DNA of 64,000 bases from Zanthoxylum bungeanum (lineage: Eukaryota > Streptophyta > Magnoliopsida > Sapindales > Rutaceae). The translations under genes and the position numbers were made by a program. Every line of letters begins with the position of its first letter. Within the stretch, counting starts at the first letter, position 1. Positions 57,151 through 64,000 of this stretch are shown here, piece after piece. The stretch is taken from positions 248,001 to 312,000 of the forward strand of contig SKCR01025361.1 in assembly GCA_019454045.1 (NCBI GenBank), read 5' to 3'. The notes under the pieces were generated by a model that did not search any database, was not told the origin of the DNA, and worked only from the letters and a program-made list of their open reading frames with translations.

Positions 57151-59050
57151 CTATTTGTTTGTCATGTCATATGTTTGAGATTTATTTATATTCAAAATAT
57201 AAATACTGTTATTCACATCTAATGTGTTTATCTCAATATCATCTTTATAAAATAAAACACTTTAGTGTTCTAGAATATAAAGGTATACCCGCAACGGGTT
57301 AAACCCTGATATAGAGATAATGTTTCTAGTCAAACTAGTTACATTTTAACAGTTTCCTAATTTAAGTACACACCGAAGGGTAGTTCCTAAACTTAGGTAT
57401 CTACGGTTTAAACAGCGACTTTCGTCCCGTTTTCAATTCGCAGATAAATCTCAACTGAAGTCAGTATCCTGCTTTTCAGCAGATTCTGCACACCAGTACA
57501 TATTTATGTACCACATCCAGTATCTAAAATCCAATTTTAATACTAGCAGTGAACATATGTTTATGACAAACATATTTGAAGTCAGAGCCTTGCCCGTCTT
57601 CAATTACTTTATGTCTGCTTTGTTCAAACGGAAGTCACGCTTCCGCGATCCCGTTTGCCACAATTTAGGCAGACATTTTGGGATATGTCATTTATCTTCC
57701 CAGAAGATTATAATGATTTTGCCTTTGCCTTTTTCCACACTCCAGAAGCCTTTGGCCAAGCCTTGGCCTTCTAGAATATCGAAGTAAGATGCGCCTTGCG
57801 CTTCTTGCCTTATTGCAAACTTTGGCTTTGTCTCCTTGAGAATAGCCATTAACTCTCCAAGAGTTTACTATTGCAATTTAGTACTTCTAAGATCTAAAAA
57901 TAGATCTATGAAGATCCTTCAATTTCATTATCATACTTTAAGGATCTAATCCTTAGTTCTGATTAAGAAATTAAGGAGTCTATTTGGCAAGCTTAATGGA
58001 TTAAGCACTAAAGTTATCATCACATGAATATTCCAAATATCATGCTCTACTATTTGCTTAACTCCGGGCTTAGGCCTAATATGTTATTTTATCAAATAAA
58101 GTAACTTATTAGTTTCCAGGACCATCCTGAAATTTTATTCCCAATTTGAAAATTAAAGTCGTTTAAAACATTTTCACCCAGGATTATGTTTTAAACACTA
58201 ATCTTTCAATTATCTTGATTCTAATAGTCCAACTATTTAATCAACGATTTTAGGTACTATTTATAATGATTACTATAGTCCAACTATATAATCACTATAA
58301 TTTAATAGGTTAATTCAATATATTGATTACTATAATAAAATCAACTATTAATTGAATATAATTCAAATATATTGATTACTATAATCCAATTATATAATCA
58401 ACTATAAATGAAATAGTTTGAATACAGTCCAACTGTTTTAAAACAACAATTAAATATTAGTCCAACTAATAATTAATTTATTTGACGAAAAATTTGAAAT
58501 GAGCGCGTATGGCAAGTTACTAAACGAATATTGCAAATTTAATACTTGCCTCCCACTATTTTTCGGCGAGCCTCTAACCCTCTGTGGAGTACTCGGGAAA
58601 CCTTGTTTCCTAGTGGGCTAGGATCCCGTTAAATAACACACAATCTTGACTTTGGCCAACAAATTGTATGATAATTAACTAGGTAGATCTCTAAGATCAA
58701 TTGGATCCCATCCAATTCCTAGATCCAGTAGGTGGACATCCAAGTCCGAAACATATATCTTATATATGCCAATATATCCAATATATTGCCTAACCTTTTT
58801 CCTCTGAATCAACTAAGCCTTGGCTTTGGCACAACAAACTTAGTGATCCCAGTTAAGCGGAACCCATTGACCTTGGAAAGCTTCGTAATCAATGTCGATG
58901 GACAAGAAGTGATCTTGACTTTGGCCAACAAATCACAACTTGGACAAGACACCAATATGGAACAAAGCCTTCATGATTCAAACACATCCTCGACGGACAA
59001 AGGTCTTGACTTTGGCCAACAAACCAATGCCAGTCTTGGATCTTGAGTAA
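57151..59050 (-). pseudogene. A2 gag and protease region, decayed
   Basis: A degenerate zinc-knuckle-like stretch can be read on the minus strand near 57640-57690 (KLWQTGSRKRDF). The remainder gives no coherent frame. 58645-59045 contains four copies of a CTTGACTTTGGCCAACAAA motif on the plus strand. Plus-strand frames at 57506 and 58732 are antisense by-products. Confidence 0.55.
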
Positions 59051-60557
59051 GAATCACTCAATGGAAGGAAAAACGCTTAATATTTTGTGAGGGTTTTTCG
59101 CGTGCAAATTGGCAACCAATTTATTATCTTTGTTAAGGTCTCATCATCATACACCCTTAAACATGCATTCTAAACACATAATAAGGCGCGTAAATAAATA
59201 ATAATGATATGCGGAGATACTTTACACATTGTTCCTAGAACAAATCTCTCCCTTTCCTCTCTCCCGCTAGCACAAGTATTACTTCTACCCGTTACATAAC
59301 ACTTCTAAAGAAACCTCATTTACATTGAGGGGAATAGGTGAGAAGAGAAATACATAGAGTAAGGAGGTAATAGGCTGGACACGCAGGTCCAATTAATAAA
59401 TTCTAAATTTATTACAACAATTTCCAAAATTGCCCCACCCATCTAATATCCATCCGATATACATTATTCATGCATCGCAACCATGTATTCACACAAGCAT
59501 GTTATCAATCAATCTAATCCAATTAATTAATCTGATAATTAATGACCATCCAATGTTCAAACAACGATTTGATTTTGCGCGAGTCCAACTCGTTTTGCGA
59601 ATAAGTACTCAAAGTATGAATTCTTGAATTAAATTAAACTACAACATTAAATCCAATTTATTTGCATTATTTTAATTCCAAATTAAATATTACACTTTAT
59701 TAACGAACCTTTACGACTTAAATTCCAAATTTAATCTTACGGGTCTCAAAGCCCGATTAACATCCAATGTTAATTTAATTAAAGTCCAATGGGCTTTCAA
59801 TTAATTTCTTAAGGCATGGACTTTTGGTCAACTTGGGTCAAACCCAATAACCAAAGCCCAATCAAGGAATAACCCTTATAAGCCTAGAAAACAAATTTAG
59901 GCCCATTAGGCCCAATTAAATATTAAAGGTCCATTAGTCGCATTTGGACTTTATGGAAACGGTTTTGGGCCCAATTGGATCCAACCAATTTAGCCTAAAC
60001 CCATCTTGGTACAACCAAGCCCATAAGCCCATTACAACTTTAAGCCCAATTTCCAAAATTAGCCCAATTAATTAAATCACAAAATTCCAATTTCACAATT
60101 TAATTAACCAAAGTGTATTACATAATTAATTACCCAAATCAACATTTCCAAAACACCAATTGTACAATTAATTATGCTCATTATCAAAACAATTAGTGTC
60201 CAACACAATTGATCAAAAATCAAACCCATTTACATGCTTACATGTCTCGGCAATTGTGGGTTAATTTATGTCCGATTTAGTTTCAATCCAATTAAATCCA
60301 ATTCAAAATTACCCCAATGATTTCAAGTCATCCAATGAATCAAAAATCAAAAAATACCAAGACATTAGGGTTCTATACCTCTCGGCCAAGCCCAAAAATT
60401 TGGGGAAAAATTGATCCAATCAAATTTCATGAAATTGATCCAATCCAACTTCAATTAAACATCATTTAAGCATACTCAATCAAACAATTTCATCAAATCA
60501 TGCTCAAATACAATTTACCCAATTTTAACCCTAAGTTCAAGTTTCATGCCTTAACTC
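59051..60557 (-). other. A2 leader, AT-rich with GGCCCAATT repeats
   Basis: Non-coding, homologous to 1625-3136 of A1. Many copies of AGCCCAATTA and GGCCCAATTAA occur at 59740-60080. Confidence 0.65.
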
Positions 60558-60569
60558 GCTCTGATACCA
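60558..60569 (-). other. primer-binding site, tRNA-iMet type (A2)
   Basis: GCTCTGATACCA on the plus strand, identical to the A1 site, one base from the LTR end. Confidence 0.95.
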
Positions 60570-60570
60570 T

Positions 60571-62573
60571 TGTTGGTTTCTCTAAGGTCCCGAGGATCGA
60601 TTCAAGCAATGAAACATACATGTGAATACACATGAAGAAGTTGTGGAATACTTACATCGATCGGTTGAGGCGATGCGGTGAAGAACAAAACTTTTCTGCC
60701 CTTTGAAACTCCTCCAAGGCTCTCGGCATTCACTGGTTTGGCCTCTCCATTTTCTGTCAAGCTCCAAGCTTTTGGGTGGTGATTCCATGCTCAGGATGCG
60801 GTTCCCTATCACCTTCGCAAGACTCCATTTGTGCTAGCACTAGGAATTTTTGCCACAAAAATCCCTTATTTTCTCACTTGCCATTCACGGTAAAAACCAG
60901 AGGTTTTGGAGAGAATTCAGCCCATTGGGCGTGAAGAGAGAGAGAAGAAGAGAAGAGAGAAAAGTGTTGTTGGTTGGTAAAAAATTTGTGTATCTAATAC
61001 ACTTAATTAATTTTCAAAAAATCAAATAAAGATTTACCATTTGCTTTTCCAAAAAAGTCAAAGGCAATTAAAGCCAACCACTTCATCATCAATCAAAAGT
61101 GACAAGTTGTCACATCACTCAAAGTGACAAGTGATTTGACGCTTGATGTGACTAATGATTTGACGCTTGATGTGACTTGTGGGCCGCACTTGAATTCGAA
61201 ATGCGAGTGCGCTCGCAAACACTCCCGGGCTCGGGTTCGTTAATTCCAAATTAACGAATTTTCCGTTGCGACGTAATTAAATAATTATGCCTAGCAAAAT
61301 CACTATTCACGTCGCTAACGAATTAATTCTAAATTAACTCGTTCGCCCGAATTAAAATAATTTCAATCCGCGTCGAAATCCAATTTCGTATAATATATCG
61401 AATATATTTTTATCGATTAATTCCAAATTAATCGTTCTCTCTTTTATTAATATTTTATCCCAGATAAAATATCTCCGTAATTAATCCCAGATTAATTTTC
61501 TCTCTCACTAATTAATCCCAGATTAATAAAGTGCGAGTCATATGTCATCGGTGAATCTTCGGGAAGCGACCCATGAGATCCCCGTATATGTTAGCAGTAA
61601 ATACGGTCGTCAGACTATCCGAACACGTATGTACCTAGTACTACATTTATACCGATTTACAAGACAAGGTTGACTTCTAGTAAAGCGCCATGCCTACCCA
61701 ATTCTCCAGAAATATCCTTACATGAATATGTGATCTATATTAGGCGTAGTAGACGTAGTATTACGTATTTCGATCCAGTATCAAATGTCACGAGCTAGGC
61801 CTGGGGCTGGAATTGTGTCTGCCCCGTACGAAGCACATATCGGATCTCTGGTAACTAGTCTCTATAATCGGATAAACATGACCTAGTCATAATATCCCGA
61901 TAGCTGCAGTATATAAGAGAATGAGTTACGTATCCTACGTGATCATCATCTCCACTATTACTGGAGTGATACTTCTGTCTCGACATCACACCCAATACAC
62001 TACGATTCTCAATATACCCAGCAGACGCGTACACTGAACCTGTTAAAGCCCTGGACGACCTAAAACCAAAGTATATTGATTGTCGCAAGTATTAGCGGTG
62101 CAAGTCTCAGGTTAACCAAATACACCTACCCTGATTCAGACTTCCATAGACACATAGTAATACTACCAATGGAATTCCGAGGGGTCTATCAAGAGTGAAG
62201 CTGTTTTCCGTACCATCGGTAAAACATAACCTCATACTACACTTGCATGAGTATCATATACCCAAATATATGAGAACTATCCCGTTATGCCCTTACAACG
62301 CGCACAAGTGTAATACTAGTCTTTTACGCATTATCGATGTCCAATCTCGATAATACCTGACTAGGGATATTTAATGATTAAACCTTCATGGATTGATACT
62401 GTCTCATATCATCTCAATCCAGGAACTAATCATATGGACCTCCTATCATTTATACATCTTGGTGATCTAATCACAAATGATAAGAGAGCAATTTCCTTTG
62501 TCACATAGTTAATTTGTACAACAACACCATGATTTGTACAAATAGTGACGCTATGGGTCATAACAGTCCAACA
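60571..62573 (-). repeat. family A 5' LTR of A2
   Basis: 2003 bp, TGTTGGTTTCTC to GTCCAACA. It contains palindromic TTAATCCCAGATTAA motifs at 61480-61530. Confidence 0.95.
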
Positions 62574-63808
62574 GGCTGGAGATAGAGTCTGTTTGCCTAT
62601 AGAAGAATGAGGTTTAGGGATTAAGTCTTTGAGCACTAGAATCAGGCGACATTCATAAAGCACTTGTGGTTTCTTTGTTCAGGACAGGTTTCCTCTTAGT
62701 CTACTAGGGTTTTCTCTTTCTTACTAAAGGGGCGTTACTTTTGGGAGGTTTCTGTCCATGGATTGCTCATGGAGTTGGAGGAAGATATTTGAGTCTCCAG
62801 CCTTTGGTGCCATGGAAGATATGGTTCAGGATTGGGAATGGGGAGAAGGCTTTCTTATGTGTTTTGATAATTGTCATCCTTTGGGGGCCAATTGTGGACA
62901 CTTGGGTTGCAAGAAAAGTCATTTATGATTCAGGGTTGGACAATGCAGCGAGGGTGGCTTCTATCATTGATGGGTCAAGCTAGATCAACCACTATTCTTG
63001 AGTTGGATCGTACTCTGCCTTTGGATTATGTTCCTAGTAACTCGAAGGAGGATGAGTTGATTTGGGAGGAGGGCAATAGGTGAGTTTTCTTAGTCTTGAT
63101 CGCCTGTGAGCCTTTGAGGCCCATAGGTTATCGAGTGAGTTGAATCGAGTCGTGTTGTTTCGGAAGGCAATTCCAAGACATGCTTTCATTCTTTGGTTAG
63201 CGATTCAAGGTGGCCTTTATACTCGAGACATATTGATGGGCCTTAGCATTTCAAATCAGTCTACTTGTGTATATTATTGTAATACTGAGAGGATGTAGAT
63301 CACATTTATTTCTAGTGCCCTTTTTTCTTCTCAGGTTTGGTCATCTACTTTGGCTAAATGTGGTATTGTTTGGAACTCTTGTGATTTACCTCATACAGTC
63401 TAATGGATGGAGCAGTATTATAACGGTTCGTTATGTCATTTGATTTTTTGGCTCTTTTTTGCAGCTACTAGCTACTTTATTTGGGGAGAGATGAATGGTC
63501 GACTTCATGGTTAGCCTCATTGGCCTCCTAGTGTGATTCAGAGTGATATTATATTTATTGTGCAGACACATGCTAATTTATTAAAGAAAGTGAAACCAAC
63601 TTATGAAAATAGAAGGTTTCATCATTCTTGGCATTTTTCCGATGATATTTTCTGAGTTTTCTTTGTTTGTTTTATTGTTTGCCTATTTCGCTCTAGTTAC
63701 TTAGCTTGGAGGGTCTTTCCTCCTTATCTTGTTCTCTATGGGGTATGCCCCTATGCTTTTGTTGGTTTATGCTTTTGGTTAATATACTTACCTTATCAAA
63801 AAAAAAGG
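62574..63808 (+). repeat. composite tandem unit 3, second part (LINE 3' end)
   Basis: Starts with the GGCTG duplication and continues the LINE sequence (GGAGATAGAGTCTGTTTGCC, as at 48752). It carries broken zf-RVT blocks (KVIYDSGLDNAARVASIIDGSS at about 62916-62980, with a deletion after it) and the shared 3' UTR ending TTACCTTATCA9 at 63808. Confidence 0.88.
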
Positions 63809-64000
63809 TCTCAATAGCTATCTGTACTGTAGTTGCAGATTCTGTTCGTTTATACCCCTAGGATTCCCTTATTTTCATGTATGGTATTGGGCTCTCACAC
63901 TAAGGTACTATTGCTTGGAACTATTTGAATTTCCTCCTTCAACTTTACTCCTGATTTATTTTGATTATTGGTCATACTATCATTTACTTAGAACCTTGCA
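63809..64000. other. unassigned sequence after the last LINE tail
   Basis: 192 bases following the A-tail of unit 3. No similarity to other parts of the window and no feature recognised. This is the right-hand flank of the tandem composite array. Confidence 0.5.

Larger units (their letters stand above)
52751..62573 (-). mobile_element. full-length copia element A2
   Basis: 9823 bp with two family A LTRs, primer site, polypurine tract and a perfect GGCTG target duplication (52746-52750, 62574-62578). On the minus strand: 5' LTR 60571-62573, leader, gag, integrase, RT, RNase H, 3' LTR 52751-54715. The coding region is heavily decayed with no frame over about 100 codons. The LTRs differ mainly by a deletion of roughly 70 bp near the left LTR start and scattered substitutions. 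Confidence 0.95.

Overview
This is a gene-poor stretch of a plant nuclear genome, probably a eudicot. It consists almost entirely of nested transposable elements: Ty1/copia LTR elements with tRNA-iMet primer sites and long (about 2 kb) LTRs, plant L1-type LINEs, a CACTA DNA transposon and long LTRs of a third type. I see no intact host gene, rRNA, tRNA or CRISPR array. Every transposon reading frame is broken by stops, frameshifts, deletions or later insertions. All functional names are family recognition by eye; no search was run.

Layout. 1-5125: 5' half of a minus-strand copia element (family A, copy A1), inserted near the start of the 5' LTR of a plus-strand copia element (family B). B+ runs from 5126 to 32081 and is interrupted by an A-family solo LTR (9859-11702, TSD AAAAT), a minus-strand LINE (13431-14620), a CACTA transposon (15059-22184, TSD GAA) and, inside its 3' LTR, a LINE fragment plus a truncated minus-strand B element (24078-31507). 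B+ lies in the ORF1 region of a plus-strand LINE (D1, 32082-34777 and 40559-42362). D1 is split by a minus-strand LINE (D2), which itself holds a 2.2-kb family C solo LTR (37435-39631, TSD TTCGT). D1's A-tail abuts an AT-rich LTR (family E, 42363-44650). E abuts the 5' part of another minus-strand LINE (D3, to about 47073). Smaller LINE pieces follow to 48033. From 48060 to 63808 there are three tandem composite units of about 1.99 kb, each an LTR-derived spacer fused to a LINE 3' end. The third unit is split by a full-length minus-strand family A element (A2, 52751-62573, TSD GGCTG). 63809-64000 is unassigned.

Inferred order of insertion, oldest first: D3, then E, then D1, then B+ and D2. 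After these came the insertions into B+ (A1, A3 solo LTR, LINE, CACTA, B-) and into D2 (C2). C1 then entered the CACTA.

The most interesting object is the CACTA element. It has no recognisable transposase but carries same-strand, intron-containing pieces of at least three host genes: a chloroplast 10-kDa chaperonin, the CHASE domain of an AHK4/CRE1-type cytokinin receptor, and probably a queuine tRNA-guanine transglycosylase relative. Within its first captured intron lies a 422-bp near-identical copy of a junction found 2.7 kb upstream, bracketed by a 76-bp direct duplication. This looks like a templated break-repair patch. A second unusual signal is a 92-nt module kept at exactly the same length in the B+ leader and in both C LTRs.
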